Shown here: piece by piece, positions 45,237 through 53,890 of the stretch
Layout: the number at the start of each line of letters is the position of its first letter
Position numbering within the stretch: position 1 is the stretch's first letter
Source of the DNA: Marinobacter sp. F4218
GTDB lineage: Bacteria; Pseudomonadota; Gammaproteobacteria; Pseudomonadales; Oleiphilaceae
DNA: 64,000 nt
NCBI RefSeq assembly: GCF_019443085.1
Contig: NZ_JAHZIL010000003.1
Location: forward strand, 744,001-808,000
Direction: 5' to 3'
Position numbers and translations under genes: made by a program
The notes under the pieces: model-generated
Told to the model about the DNA's origin: nothing
The model's database searches: none
Seen by the model: the letters and a program-made list of their open reading frames with translations, nothing else

Positions 45237-45529
45237 TATGATCTCCAGGTAACTGTCGGCTTATTCACCAACTTCAAACAACCATAATAACCGAAATAGA
45301 ATTAAATTGTTTGGCGTAAGCGTCGCAAGCTGGAAAGGCAGTCTCTGCCTCATCTGCCAGCCACAATATATTTCTGAAAAACCTTTTTATCGGATGCCTG
45401 AATGTTACGGGGAAATGCAAAGCCATGAATCAGCGCAACACAAAAACGAAAAGGCTCAGGCATAACGTGATATTCAGAACCCAGATTATCAAAGAAACCC
45501 GTTGCCGCTGGCTCAACCGCCTGATTGGA

Positions 45530-46846
45530 TTAGTCATAGTTGAACCGCTCCGATAGGATATGGTGAGAGGGCGTATCGTTCTTAATCAGGTGATCTTCAA
45601 TGATATCCATCATGATCGCCGGTCCGCACATCACGAAGACCCATTCGCTGAACTCTTTCTCTGAAAAGACGCGATCTATCAGCGCTGCATCTATGAAGCC
45701 TGTCTCTCCGTGCCAGGTTTCTGGCGGTTCTGACAGCACATAGACTACGTCCTCCGCACCCAGCTCCTCATCCAATTCCTCACGATAGGCAATCTGATCA
45801 ACAATCCGATTTCCGTAGATCAGCTTCACCTTGCGCGAATCGCCGGTCAGGCGCATTTGCCTGAGTATGCCCAGCAGGGGAGCAAGGCCAACGCCACCCG
45901 CGATGAGAGCGACCCCGGGTTCTGCGCGACCATCGACAGAAAGATTGCCATAAGGGCCGTCAAGATAGGCGACCGTTCTGTCTTTTATCTGGCCAACTGT
46001 TCGTGTGAAGTCGCCAAGCTCTTTGATCATGAAGGATATTTCGGGTCCAACCGCCGGCGCTGAGCAGATGGAGAACGGATTTTCTTTCATCGAGAAGGGG
46101 GTGTGCCCCACATTTAGCCAGACGAATTGGCCGGCCTTGTAATCAAGACCACGATGACCGTCTGGCTCCACCGTCACTTCCCATTGCTTTGGCGTCAACC
46201 GGACCACGGAGGTCACGCGCCAGGGTCGGGCCTTCTGCAGAAGGGGAACCAGCAGGTAAACCGTCAGGAGTGACCCGACCGCCACTCCAGTCATTGCCAG
46301 CCACACCCAGGTCATCACAGGCTGCGATCCGTAACGCCCTGCATACACGGTGTGATGCAACAGAAGAACCGCGATCAGGAGCGCGCCGATACCATGTAAC
46401 AGGCGCCATGTCTCGTATTTGTAGTCCAGTTGGGTGCGACCGATCGCCAGTAGCACAAGGCTTGGAAGAAGCAGAAACGCGGCAATGCCTGTCGACAGAG
46501 CGGAGAAATCGCTCGTGAGCGTCAGTTCGCGCGTGGGGTCCCACGGGCGTAGACCACCTGACGGCGTCCCCTGGTACAGAAACGGGTGCAACAGTGCAAA
46601 AACCAGTGCCGTGCGCGCCATGATCTGGTGAAACCGCATTGTCACATCCAGTCCGACGCCATTTGAAATGGTCTTGAAACGGCCGGACAGAATGAACTCC
46701 ACGAGGACCATCGAAAAGGCAAGAATGCCAAGGCCCGATGCCAGTTCCTGGTGGAACTGGCGTGGCGGCCCTCCGACCCAGGAGGACAAAACCAACGGCA
46801 ATGTGACAGCGACAAGGTAAACTACGATCAAAAACAGTGGCTTCAT
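45530..46846 (-). CDS. Ferric-reductase-like transmembrane flavoprotein
   Basis: A 438-residue protein of NOX/ferric-reductase type. The N-terminal half has about six helices with His pairs (RFHQIMARTALVFALLHPFL, WRLLHGIGALLIAVLLLHHTV) for two hemes. The C-terminal half is an FAD domain (FSMKENPFSICSAP, DGPYGN) and NAD(P) domain (IAGGVGLAPLLGILRQM, CGPAIMMDII). It moves electrons from NAD(P)H across the membrane. ATG at 46846 chosen; a GTG six codons upstream (46864) is possible. Confidence 0.85.
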   Translation of the reverse strand: MKPLFLIVVYLVAVTLPLVLSSWVGGPPRQFHQELASGLGILAFSMVLVEFILSGRFKTISNGVGLDVTMRFHQIMARTALVFALLHPFLYQGTPSGGLRPWDPTRELTLTSDFSALSTGIAAFLLLPSLVLLAIGRTQLDYKYETWRLLHGIGALLIAVLLLHHTVYAGRYGSQPVMTWVWLAMTGVAVGSLLTVYLLVPLLQKARPWRVTSVVRLTPKQWEVTVEPDGHRGLDYKAGQFVWLNVGHTPFSMKENPFSICSAPAVGPEISFMIKELGDFTRTVGQIKDRTVAYLDGPYGNLSVDGRAEPGVALIAGGVGLAPLLGILRQMRLTGDSRKVKLIYGNRIVDQIAYREELDEELGAEDVVYVLSEPPETWHGETGFIDAALIDRVFSEKEFSEWVFVMCGPAIMMDIIEDHLIKNDTPSHHILSERFNYD

Positions 46847-47031
46847 CCGTCCAGCCTGTTTCACGTCCTCTGGCCATTCAATCTAGCTCTCCCCTGAGCC
46901 CTTGGCAACGCGGCCGCAACGAACACCGCCCCTGACCCTGCAGGATGTGTTTTACTGTAGCCCTCAATCATCAGAGGCAACTTCCCTGACGCATGCCTCC
47001 CGGCACCCGAAAATGAAGATGAGTTCCAGCC

Positions 47032-48024
47032 ATGACCATCGACCGTGAACGCCTCGCCGCCCTTGCCGCGGAGCCCCACTTTCACCGGGGCAGGTATCGA
47101 AACCTGGAGCCCGTGCCCCGCCATGGACTGGGGGATTTCCTGCGCTGGCAACTGGCCCCCGGCCGCCGTTTCCCGCAGGGTAAACGCTACACGCTGCTGC
47201 GTCCGGATGGCCACTTACTCTTGAACCCGCCGGCAGAGCCACAACTGACCTGGCTGGGGCATGCATCATTTCTGTTCCAGTATCGGGGCCTGAACGTACT
47301 GACCGACCCGGTGTTGTCAGACCGTGCCAGTCCCTTCCAATTGGTTGGGCCCAAGCGCTTCACGCCGCCGGCCCTGACGGTGGCCGAAATGCCGCCGATC
47401 CACCTGGTACTGATTTCCCACAATCACTACGACCATCTCGACGAAGCAACCGTGCGCAAGTTGCACCGACGCTTCGGGGATGACCTCTGCTTCTGTATTC
47501 CCATGGGGCTTCGACCATGGTTCGAGAAGCGCGGCGTCCACAACCTGGTGGAACTGGACTGGTGGCAATCGACGCCCCTGGCCACCGAAAACGAAGTGTT
47601 CTGCCTGCCGACCCAGCACTTCAGCGGACGCACCGCCACCGACACCAACACCTCGCTCTGGTGCAGCTGGCTCCTCGAACTGGACGGCTTTCGGTTCTAT
47701 TTCGGCGGCGATACCGGTTATGGCCAGGTCTTTCGCGACGTCGGCGAGCTGTTTGCGCCCATTGATCTGGCGTTGCTACCCATCGGCGCCTACGACCCGC
47801 GCTGGTTCATGGCCCCGGTGCACGTGGCGCCGGAAGAGGCGGTGAAGATTCACCAGGATATCGGCGCCCGCCAGTCGGTAGCCATGCACTGGGGCACGTT
47901 CGTGCTGACCGATGAACCCATGGACGAGCCACCCCGGCGACTGCGGCTGGCGTTGGAGAGCAAGGGCATCAGTGAGTCGGCTTTCCGGGTGATGCACCAC
48001 GGGGAAGTGTGGTCGCCGCAATAA
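47032..48024 (+). CDS. MBL-fold metallohydrolase (NAPE-PLD-like)
   Basis: A 330-residue metallo-beta-lactamase-fold enzyme of the UlaG/NAPE-PLD branch: WLGHASFLFQYRGLNVLTDPVLSDRASP, zinc motif ISHNHYDHLD, PTQHFSGR, GDTGYGQVF and AMHWGTF near the end. Bacterial members act on phosphodiesters or lactones; the substrate is unknown. Cytoplasmic. Confidence 0.85.
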   Translation: MTIDRERLAALAAEPHFHRGRYRNLEPVPRHGLGDFLRWQLAPGRRFPQGKRYTLLRPDGHLLLNPPAEPQLTWLGHASFLFQYRGLNVLTDPVLSDRASPFQLVGPKRFTPPALTVAEMPPIHLVLISHNHYDHLDEATVRKLHRRFGDDLCFCIPMGLRPWFEKRGVHNLVELDWWQSTPLATENEVFCLPTQHFSGRTATDTNTSLWCSWLLELDGFRFYFGGDTGYGQVFRDVGELFAPIDLALLPIGAYDPRWFMAPVHVAPEEAVKIHQDIGARQSVAMHWGTFVLTDEPMDEPPRRLRLALESKGISESAFRVMHHGEVWSPQ

Positions 48025-48056
48025 TTGGCGTGAAAAACACCGCGCTGGCTTCCTCT

Positions 48057-48164
48057 GTTTTCATGGCGTTCAAAGAAAGGAGAGTATGACCCGATGATGA
48101 CCAACCTGCCCTTCTCTCAAGCTTGCGAGAACAACAAAGCGCCGATCCTGGAGAGACTGCGTGA
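48057..48164 (+). repeat. Direct repeat, left copy (with 52049-52156)
   Basis: 108 bp here match 52049-52156 with about five or six differences, without gaps. It covers 37 bp upstream and the first 24 codons of the DUF938 gene. The right copy is the intact gene's own start. Confidence 0.85.
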
Positions 48165-48222
48165 TGCCAGCCAACAACCGGCTGCTGGTTTTCAGGCAAT
48201 AGCTTTCGATTGCAGCCACTGA
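48094..48222 (+). pseudogene. Decayed copy of the DUF938 methyltransferase gene
   Basis: The sequence repeats the first 24 codons of the gene at 52086 (LPFSQACENNKAPIL), then jumps to the gene's last 13 codons: 48163-48203 matches 52643-52683 in the order ATGCCxGCCAACAACCGGCT. About 486 bp of the middle are gone and the second part is read in another frame, ending at TGA 48222. The 3' flank also keeps some similarity to that of the intact gene. So it is an internally deleted duplicate, not a functional methyltransferase. Confidence 0.8.
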
Positions 48223-48382
48223 CTGACCTGCCCCTGGTTCATGGCACCGCTCTGGCGGGCAACTCCCTGGCCAAGCTGGCGCGCAGGTCACCTCCGTTTC
48301 GCTGCAGTTCTGTCACCGGTGATGGCAGCGTTGCGAAATGTACTGCTCTCGCATTTTTACGTTTTGTTCTTCCTTGGATATT

Positions 48383-48756
48383 TCCAGGGAAATCCAGTGC
48401 CACTTGGTCCAAATAGATCGGACGCCCTACTTCACTGGGCATTAGGGGGCCGGTGTGGCCGATCTGTGTGCAGAAGGGTATGCCCAGTTCGGCGCAGGCT
48501 GTGTACACCGGATAAAACCTGCGATCAGTAGGAGGCAAATCCCACAACCAGGGTAGAACCCTTACTAGCCGTTCTGGTGCCTCTTCCACAAAAGATGCGA
48601 CCTCGTCGTTGGATATCATCATTTTTCCCGGAGCCGCCCATGCGGAAATGAGGCATTTATCCACGCCGCCCGAATCCATCATTTCCAAGGTTGCAGAAAC
48701 AGGAGGTGCCTGAGTCGGTAAAGGTGTTTTGGTCTTTTGTTAAGACGCTGCCACTA
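48383..48756 (-). pseudogene. Amidohydrolase remnant with several deletions
   Basis: A frame on the minus strand reads SGGVDKCLISAWAAPGKMMISNDEVASFVEEAPERL, then directly VRVLPWLWDLPPTDRRFYPVYTACAELGIPFCTQIGHTGP and PIYLDQVALDFPG. This matches amidohydrolase-2 (PF04909-type) enzymes, but the stretch between EAPERL and RVLPWLW (usually about 35 residues) is missing. The N-terminal metal motif is not present before an in-frame stop, and everything after DFPG is unrelated. It is a broken gene. Confidence 0.7.
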
Positions 48757-48934
48757 TCTTAAAAATAGCGCTATTAATTGGATAGCATATTGAAAGCCAA
48801 GCTGGGTTCGCAGAATGATACGGCTTGGCCGGACCAGGGCTGCGTCCGTGATACGCTTATTCCCGAATAATAAATCGCAAGCGCGGCAGGCGGATGCCCT
48901 TGGTGTTAAAAGTAGTGGCAAAAAGGAGACCTAG

Positions 48935-49474
48935 GTGGTGAGATTTGAAGGGATTGACGAGAGACATCGTAGTTTTATTGAGAAGCAACAGATGTTTTTC
49001 GTAGCAACTGCTGCTCACGAAGGACGAGTGAATATTGCTCCGAAAGGAATGGATTCGCTCAGAGTGTTAGGCCCCAATCGAATTGTTTGGCTCAATCTTA
49101 CGGGCGCTGAGAATGAGACAGCGGCACACCTTCTTGAAAACCCTCGCATGACTTTGATGTGGTGCTCGTTTGATCGGAAACCTTTAATTTTAAGGGCATA
49201 CGGGAAAGCAACATCGGTACACCCTAGAAACTCAGAATGGGATGAACTATATAGGCTTTTCCCCGATACGCCTGGTTTGCGACAAATCCATGACCTTTCT
49301 GTAGATTTGGTGCTGACATCATGCGGATATGGGGTGCCGCTTTATGATTTTATTGGTCAGCGCAAAACACTCATTAAATGGGCTGATCGCCTTGGCTCAG
49401 AGGGAATGAGGGAGTATCAGGAAGAGAACAACACCTTGAGTCTTGACGGCAAGCCTACGGGATTACTCAAGTAA
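48935..49474 (+). CDS. Pyridoxamine 5'-phosphate oxidase-family protein
   Basis: A 179-residue flavin-reductase-fold protein: EKQQMFFVATAAHEGRVNIAPKG, IVWLNLTGAENETAAHLLENPRMTLMWCSF and PLILRAYGKATSV. This is the PNPOx-like/general-stress FMN-binding branch, not biosynthetic PdxH. It starts at a GTG at 48935 (a second GTG follows) behind AAGGAG. It is AT-richer than the surrounding chromosome. Confidence 0.82.
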   Translation: MVRFEGIDERHRSFIEKQQMFFVATAAHEGRVNIAPKGMDSLRVLGPNRIVWLNLTGAENETAAHLLENPRMTLMWCSFDRKPLILRAYGKATSVHPRNSEWDELYRLFPDTPGLRQIHDLSVDLVLTSCGYGVPLYDFIGQRKTLIKWADRLGSEGMREYQEENNTLSLDGKPTGLLK

Positions 49475-49662
49475 TCTATTAATCGGGTAGCCGGAGATAT
49501 CTGAGGAAACGCTGATTACTTCGGCTTGAGTCCATGCTTTGGCAAAATCGAATCCCCGACGTGAACGGTTTCTGGCCAAGATGGAACAGCTGGTGTTCTG
49601 ATTGTCCATTATCTCCTTTTTCAGGGCTTGCATGCCGCAAACACCATCGTCGTTATGAAATG

Positions 49663-49773
49663 GTGATCACGTCGTTATCGTTATATGAGGAACTCTCGTT
49701 AGGGATGGCAGAAGCTAAACTAAGTCCGTTGGAAATCTTGCGGGCTGGAAGGCAAAACGCGACAAATATACTG
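49663..49773 (+). pseudogene. C-terminal amidohydrolase fragment
   Basis: Thirty-seven codons read VITSLSLYEELSLGMAEAKLSPLEILRAGRQNATNIL, like the end of imidazolonepropionase-like amidohydrolases (SLHxELxLLVxAGLSPxEALRAATxNAA). The rest of the enzyme is absent and the flanks are unrelated. Short evidence; a chance resemblance is possible. Confidence 0.4.
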
Positions 49774-49789
49774 CCAAGGAGAATCCACC

Positions 49790-50239
49790 ATGTCACGTAT
49801 CGCTCTGCTTTTACTGGGAAGCTTTCTCATGACCAGTCTGGCTCACGCAGACCCCGGCCAGCCGAATTTCATGCCCGCCCTTTGGGGTGATGGCGAAGTC
49901 TGGGGCACCAAAGGAACCACCACCTTGCCGGCCCCCGGGACCAACAACGTTCAATCCTTTGACGCCCTCTATGTGGTGACCAATTCCAATAACCCGGAAG
50001 GTCAGCTGCCAGTCTCCGAAGCAGCGCCTGGCAATCCGGCCTATAATGGGGGCCGTTGGTTCACACACACTGTAGAATGGACCGGACCCGGGTTTATGTA
50101 TCATGGCATCGTGCCGGTTCTGACCTCCGATGAGGACATCGACTATCACGAAGCCATGGGTCACCTGGTCATCACTCCGGGATCTTTTCCGGACGGCCCG
50201 CCGGTCTACTTCCAGTGTCCCTTGCTTCCCGTAAAGTAA
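49790..50239 (+). CDS. Secreted protein of unknown function
   Basis: A 149-residue protein with a clear signal peptide (LLLLGSFLMTSLAHA/DP). The mature part is Gly/Pro-rich (PALWGDGEVWGTKGTTTLPAPGTNN, YNGGRWFTHTVEWTGPGFMYHGIVPVL) and has a single Cys near the end. No family recognised. AAGGAG precedes the ATG, and a strong terminator follows the stop. Confidence 0.75.
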   Translation: MSRIALLLLGSFLMTSLAHADPGQPNFMPALWGDGEVWGTKGTTTLPAPGTNNVQSFDALYVVTNSNNPEGQLPVSEAAPGNPAYNGGRWFTHTVEWTGPGFMYHGIVPVLTSDEDIDYHEAMGHLVITPGSFPDGPPVYFQCPLLPVK

Positions 50240-50251
50240 GGTAAAGCTGAG

Positions 50252-50279
50252 AGCGGGCTGAGTCGATCAGCCCGCTTTT
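50252..50279 (+). terminator. Rho-independent terminator
   Basis: AGCGGGCTGA and TCAGCCCGCT form a 10-bp stem around GTCGA, followed by TTTT; 13 nt after the stop of the secreted-protein gene. Confidence 0.9.
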
Positions 50280-50284
50280 CACGT

Positions 50285-51049
50285 TCACTCCTTTCCAGAC
50301 TTCGCACAACCATGCCAGCACATATCGCAAACCGAACCGCCTCTGGAGAGGGTATGCAGGCGAGTGTAATGTCCGTGCTGACCGTCGTTGGCGATTACAT
50401 CCGCGCCCGGCCAATCATAAAGACACCAGGACTTAAAGAAGGCATCGAGCTCGCCCTGGTCGCCATTCAATTCGATGACGCGACGAACAAAGGTTTGCGG
50501 TGGGCAGTGGGTCCAGTGCGTATGGGTATTGCTTCCTTCCGTCCATACTTTCACTTCATAACCTGGAGCACCCGGCGCGCTGAACGGGAAAACCATTAGC
50601 GCCCGGAGAACCCTCTCCATGCGCCTTGCAGGATTGCGGCTAGTGACACGAAAAGGCATAGATACGGCCGTTAGCATCCAGTTATAAACCTTCCAGCCCA
50701 GATCGCCCACCAGTGTTTTGGCATACTCCGAAGGCACTCCGCGGGCCATCATCTCCTGGTACGCGGCTGTCGTGATTACTGAGAGAAATACGGTAAGACG
50801 GTTGCCAAAGGTAGGCAAATGATCGAGTTCGGCAATTGACATCAGCAAGTCAGACCGAGTCCATGTTTGCTTGAGATACTCTTTTACATCTGACTCAAGC
50901 CACCGCCCCCTTTCCGGCTCTTCAAGATCCAGTAGCCGGCCCTTCAGAACCTGACGGGCGGATCGGCGAAAAATTGGCTTAAAGATCCTTTTGCAGCCAC
51001 CTATAAATGTCCGGTTCAGCAAACTCATTTTTTTGTTCTGGAGTGACAT
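50285..51049 (-). CDS. Protein similar to L-2-amino-thiazoline-4-carboxylate hydrolase family
   Basis: A 254-residue protein. The order of segments LISIAELDHLPTFGNR-like start, PFSAPGAPGYEVK in the middle and RLHTLSRGGSVCDMCWHG at the end resembles the ATC-hydrolase family (PF14196 type), whose members end in a G-x-x-CDFR-like motif. Several Cys and His residues are near the C-terminus (CDMCWHGC). I am not certain. GGAAGG precedes the ATG. It lies in the lower-GC patch. Confidence 0.5.
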   Translation of the reverse strand: MSLQNKKMSLLNRTFIGGCKRIFKPIFRRSARQVLKGRLLDLEEPERGRWLESDVKEYLKQTWTRSDLLMSIAELDHLPTFGNRLTVFLSVITTAAYQEMMARGVPSEYAKTLVGDLGWKVYNWMLTAVSMPFRVTSRNPARRMERVLRALMVFPFSAPGAPGYEVKVWTEGSNTHTHWTHCPPQTFVRRVIELNGDQGELDAFFKSWCLYDWPGADVIANDGQHGHYTRLHTLSRGGSVCDMCWHGCAKSGKE

Positions 51050-51217
51050 GACAGACCTTCCCCCAAAAGGGTTTCTGCTCTATCAATTTAACACCAAAAC
51101 ACCGGCTCATCTTCACTTCCGCGTTTTTGCCTGAGGTAAAAATAAGGCGCTCAGAAATTTCATGCCACTCTCGCTTTTGGTGTAAACGAGGAAGACCGAC
51201 TCCTGATTTTCGATCCA

Positions 51218-51239
51218 AAATAAAGCTGTCCCGTTTTTA
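51218..51239 (+). repeat. Dispersed short repeat copy
   Basis: AAATAAAGCTGTCCCGTTTTTA, a variant of the AAATCTGTCCCGGTTTT motif, about 50 bp before the NYN gene. Confidence 0.5.
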
Positions 51240-51290
51240 TTACTGCTAACATGGCAATGAACCATCCAAGACAGGGACAGCTCAGAGAAG

Positions 51291-52031
51291 ATGAACACTA
51301 ACTACAAAATCGCCCTCCTCATCGACTGTGACAACGTCAGCCACCAATCGATTGAAGGAGTGCTTCAGGAACTTGCCAAGTACGGTGCAGTGAACGTACG
51401 CCATGCCCACGGCAACTGGAATGGTCCGCAACTGGGTGGCTGGATCGAAAAACTGCACGCGAACGCCATTCGGCCAGTTCAGCAATTTGCCTACACCTCT
51501 GGCAAAAACGCCACTGACGCCTCAATGATCATCGACGCCATGGATCTACTCTACAGCGGAAATGTCGATGCCTTCGCACTCATGACCAGCGACTCTGACT
51601 TTACGCCCTTAGTCATGCGCATTCTCGAGGCCGGGCTACCGGTATTCGGTTTCGGCGAGCGCAAAACTCCCATGCCCTTTGTGAACGCCTGCTCCCAATT
51701 TATTTACACAGAGAACCTGCGCGAAAGCAGTGAGGAAACCGATAGCGCCAGCGACGAAGGTGCGCCCAAACCAACTGTGGAAACCAAATGGGGCCGCAAC
51801 AAATTGCGGGGTGACACCATTCTGGTGCGGACTCTCAGAACGGCGGTGGAACAAACGGCTGATGACGATGGCTGGGCGCATCTCGGCAAGGTTGGCCAGT
51901 ACATTTCCAACAACAGCTCTTTCTCCCCCGTGAACTACGGGTACAAAAAGCTGAGTGACCTCATTCGCGCCAGTGAATTATTCGAGATGAGCGTCCGGGA
52001 CAAGAACGTTTTTTACATCAAAAGCCCCTAG
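51291..52031 (+). CDS. NYN-domain RNase-like protein with LOTUS/OST-HTH tail
   Basis: A 246-residue protein. Residues 5-140 form a NYN (LabA/PIN-like) domain: acidic residues D12, D14, D76, D101 and D103 are in ALLIDCDNVS, NATDASM and MTSDSDF, the set that binds Mg2+ in such nucleases. After a polar linker, residues 170-246 match the LOTUS/OST-HTH fold (LVRTLRTAVEQTADDDGWAHLGKVGQYI...YGYKKLSDLIRASELFEM). The combination is found in limkain-like and bacterial RNA-processing or defence proteins. The target RNA is unknown. Confidence 0.88.
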   Translation: MNTNYKIALLIDCDNVSHQSIEGVLQELAKYGAVNVRHAHGNWNGPQLGGWIEKLHANAIRPVQQFAYTSGKNATDASMIIDAMDLLYSGNVDAFALMTSDSDFTPLVMRILEAGLPVFGFGERKTPMPFVNACSQFIYTENLRESSEETDSASDEGAPKPTVETKWGRNKLRGDTILVRTLRTAVEQTADDDGWAHLGKVGQYISNNSSFSPVNYGYKKLSDLIRASELFEMSVRDKNVFYIKSP

Positions 52032-52034
52032 AAA

Positions 52035-52053
52035 GCAGATCTGTCCCGGTTTT
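52035..52053 (+). repeat. Dispersed short repeat copy
   Basis: CAGATCTGTCCCGGTTTTC immediately after the NYN gene stop, next to the left end of the DUF938 direct repeat. Confidence 0.55.
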
Positions 52054-52156
52054 CATGGCGTTCAAAGAAAGGAGAGTATGACTCGATGACGACCAACCTG
52101 CCCTTCTCTCAAGCTTGCGAGAACAACAAAGCCCCGATCCTGGGAAGACTGCGTGA
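52049..52156 (+). repeat. Direct repeat, right copy (with 48057-48164)
   Basis: Matches 48057-48164 over 108 bp with a few substitutions. It includes the start of the intact DUF938 gene. Confidence 0.85.
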
Positions 52157-52688
52157 GGTTTTTGAGGCACCGGGCAAAGTATTGGAGGTGGGGACAGGCA
52201 CTGGACAGCACGCCGTGCATTTCGCAAAGGCCATGCCCCACCTGCAGTGGCAACCGACCGACCATCCCGATGCTACACACATAAGTCGCCCTCGATTGGA
52301 ACGGGCCGCACTACCCAATATTCTACCGATCATTGATCTGGACGTTGGTACTGACCACTGGCCCGTTGAATCCTTCACCTGGGCCTTCTCCGCAAATACC
52401 GCGCACATCATGGCCTGGAGCGAAGTCGAACAGATGTTCCGGGGTATCGGTGAGCGCTTGCCAGAGGACGGTGCCTTCTGCCTGTACGGCCCGTTCAATA
52501 ACCGTGGCGAATACTCGAGTGACAGCAACCGCCGTTTTGATCAGCACCTGAGATCCCAGGCCGCTCATATGGGCATCCGGGACCTGCTGGACCTCAGCGC
52601 TCTGGCGGAATCGGCCGGGATGACGCTTGCCGAAAATCACCCCATGCCTGCCAACAACCGGCTACTCGTGTTTCAACGAATGCCATGA
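52086..52688 (+). CDS. DUF938 SAM-dependent methyltransferase-like protein
   Basis: A 200-residue protein: LPFSQACENNKAPILGRLREVF, the SAM motif VLEVGTGTGQHAVHFAKAMPHLQWQPTDHPD, FSANTAHIMAWSEVEQMFRG, FCLYGPFNNRGEY and a C-terminal ENHPMPANNRLLVFQR. This is the DUF938 family, a Rossmann-fold methyltransferase group of unknown substrate. A strong GGAG site lies 20 nt upstream and the ATG is near TGACTCGATGA. A decayed duplicate sits at 48094. Confidence 0.88.
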   Translation: MTTNLPFSQACENNKAPILGRLREVFEAPGKVLEVGTGTGQHAVHFAKAMPHLQWQPTDHPDATHISRPRLERAALPNILPIIDLDVGTDHWPVESFTWAFSANTAHIMAWSEVEQMFRGIGERLPEDGAFCLYGPFNNRGEYSSDSNRRFDQHLRSQAAHMGIRDLLDLSALAESAGMTLAENHPMPANNRLLVFQRMP

Positions 52689-52847
52689 GATTACAGCCAT
52701 TGGCTGATCTTCAGGTTCTCCTTGTTGTCGCACCACAGACCTGGCCCGATTCACGACTTCTGCTCTCTATCACGCCCAGTCCAGAGTTACGATACGCAAA
52801 AATTTGGGCATCGAGCATTTCCTTAGGCAAAAGGGGTAACTGAAACA

Positions 52848-53342
52848 GTGAAATACAATTGGATCGGGAGTTTCGTGGGGCTTGCCCTGGTCGCAGTGGG
52901 AGTTTCCGGATGCATGGATACCAATCGCGGTTGGGACAGCGTCGAGAACGCTCCCAGTAGCTTTACTAGTGAAGGGGAACGCCTCTATTTTACCGGCGTC
53001 TCAAACTCCGGTGAGCGGATCCGTCCTGTGGGTGGGCACCATCATATGCAGATGCATGGTGGCAGCTGTGCCACATGCCACAGTGCGGACAAGCAAGGCG
53101 GCGCAATCATGTGGCCTCGATTCTGGGTGGTGGCTCCGGCTTTAACGGAAGAGGCACTGGAGCAAGAGCATAACGACGGCCACGACCATGCATCCTACGA
53201 CGAATCATCGCTTAAAGACGCCATCGTGAACGGCATCGGTCCCGACGGGGAGCCATTAGACGATACGATGCCACGGTGGCGAATGTCCGAAGAAAGCCTG
53301 AATGCGCTGGTTCACTATCTGCTCGGTGAACATTCACATTGA
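52848..53342 (+). CDS. Lipoprotein c-type cytochrome
   Basis: A 164-residue periplasmic lipoprotein. The lipobox is VGVSGC (C22). One heme-c site CATCH lies at 74-78 and Met residues near the end (DTMPRWRM) could be the axial ligand. A His-rich patch (GGHHHMQMHGG, HNDGHDHA) precedes and follows. It resembles small electron carriers near oxidases, but no partner is adjacent. ATG preceded by GGGGTAA. Confidence 0.82.
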   Translation: MKYNWIGSFVGLALVAVGVSGCMDTNRGWDSVENAPSSFTSEGERLYFTGVSNSGERIRPVGGHHHMQMHGGSCATCHSADKQGGAIMWPRFWVVAPALTEEALEQEHNDGHDHASYDESSLKDAIVNGIGPDGEPLDDTMPRWRMSEESLNALVHYLLGEHSH

Positions 53343-53414
53343 GCCGCTGCTTGGCTGATTGAGAGTGCAGACAAATCTGGATCGAAACTGAACTGACGCT
53401 GCGGGCCGGATTGA

Positions 53415-53870
53415 TCAAACCGGCAGTTCGATGATTTCACCCGCCACGCCGTCTTCGCTCACTTCCAGCCGCCCTACCGTGATCGGCAGGGTAAAACGCC
53501 GGGGCCCGGCGCCACCGGGATTGAAATAAAGCACGTCGCCGATCCACTCGTTACGGGGTTTGTGGGAATGGCCGGCGATCACCACGCGATAACGGCCTTG
53601 CGGATCGATGTCGAGGGTTTTGACGTCGTGGAGCATGTAGAAAGCGTGGCCGAGGAATTCCAGATCCTGAACATCGGGAAGCTTCGCGGCACGGCCTGTT
53701 GTGTCGATATTGCCGCGAATCGCCACCACCGGCGCGATGGACTCCAGCGCTTCCATAACCTCGTCGCGCCCGACGTCACCGGCGTGAAGAATCACGTCCG
53801 CGCCCTTCAATACCTCAAGGGCTTCGGGGCGCATCTTGCTGTGGGTGTCTGCGATGACGCCGATTTGCAT
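53415..53870 (-). CDS. Metallophosphoesterase, YfcE/MJ0936 family
   Basis: A 151-residue phosphodiesterase: IGVIADTHSKMRPEAL, VILHAGDVGRDEVMEAL, VAIRGNIDTTGRA and VIAGHSHKPR give the dimetal ligands (D-x-H, GD, GN, GHSH). These proteins hydrolyse phosphodiesters; the substrate is unknown. It lies just downstream of slyD with a 20-bp gap. Confidence 0.88.
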   Translation of the reverse strand: MQIGVIADTHSKMRPEALEVLKGADVILHAGDVGRDEVMEALESIAPVVAIRGNIDTTGRAAKLPDVQDLEFLGHAFYMLHDVKTLDIDPQGRYRVVIAGHSHKPRNEWIGDVLYFNPGGAGPRRFTLPITVGRLEVSEDGVAGEIIELPV

Positions 53871-53890
53871 GTTTACGCCCCCTTAATTCC

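Noticed and set aside
45425..45556. A 43-codon plus-strand open frame (MNQRNTKTKRLRHNV...)
   Set aside because: It overlaps the end of the ferric-reductase-like gene, has a weak ribosome site and no conserved feature.
50979..51218. A minus-strand frame between the ATC-hydrolase-like gene and the NYN gene
   Set aside because: No ribosome site or conserved motif, and it runs through a repeat copy.
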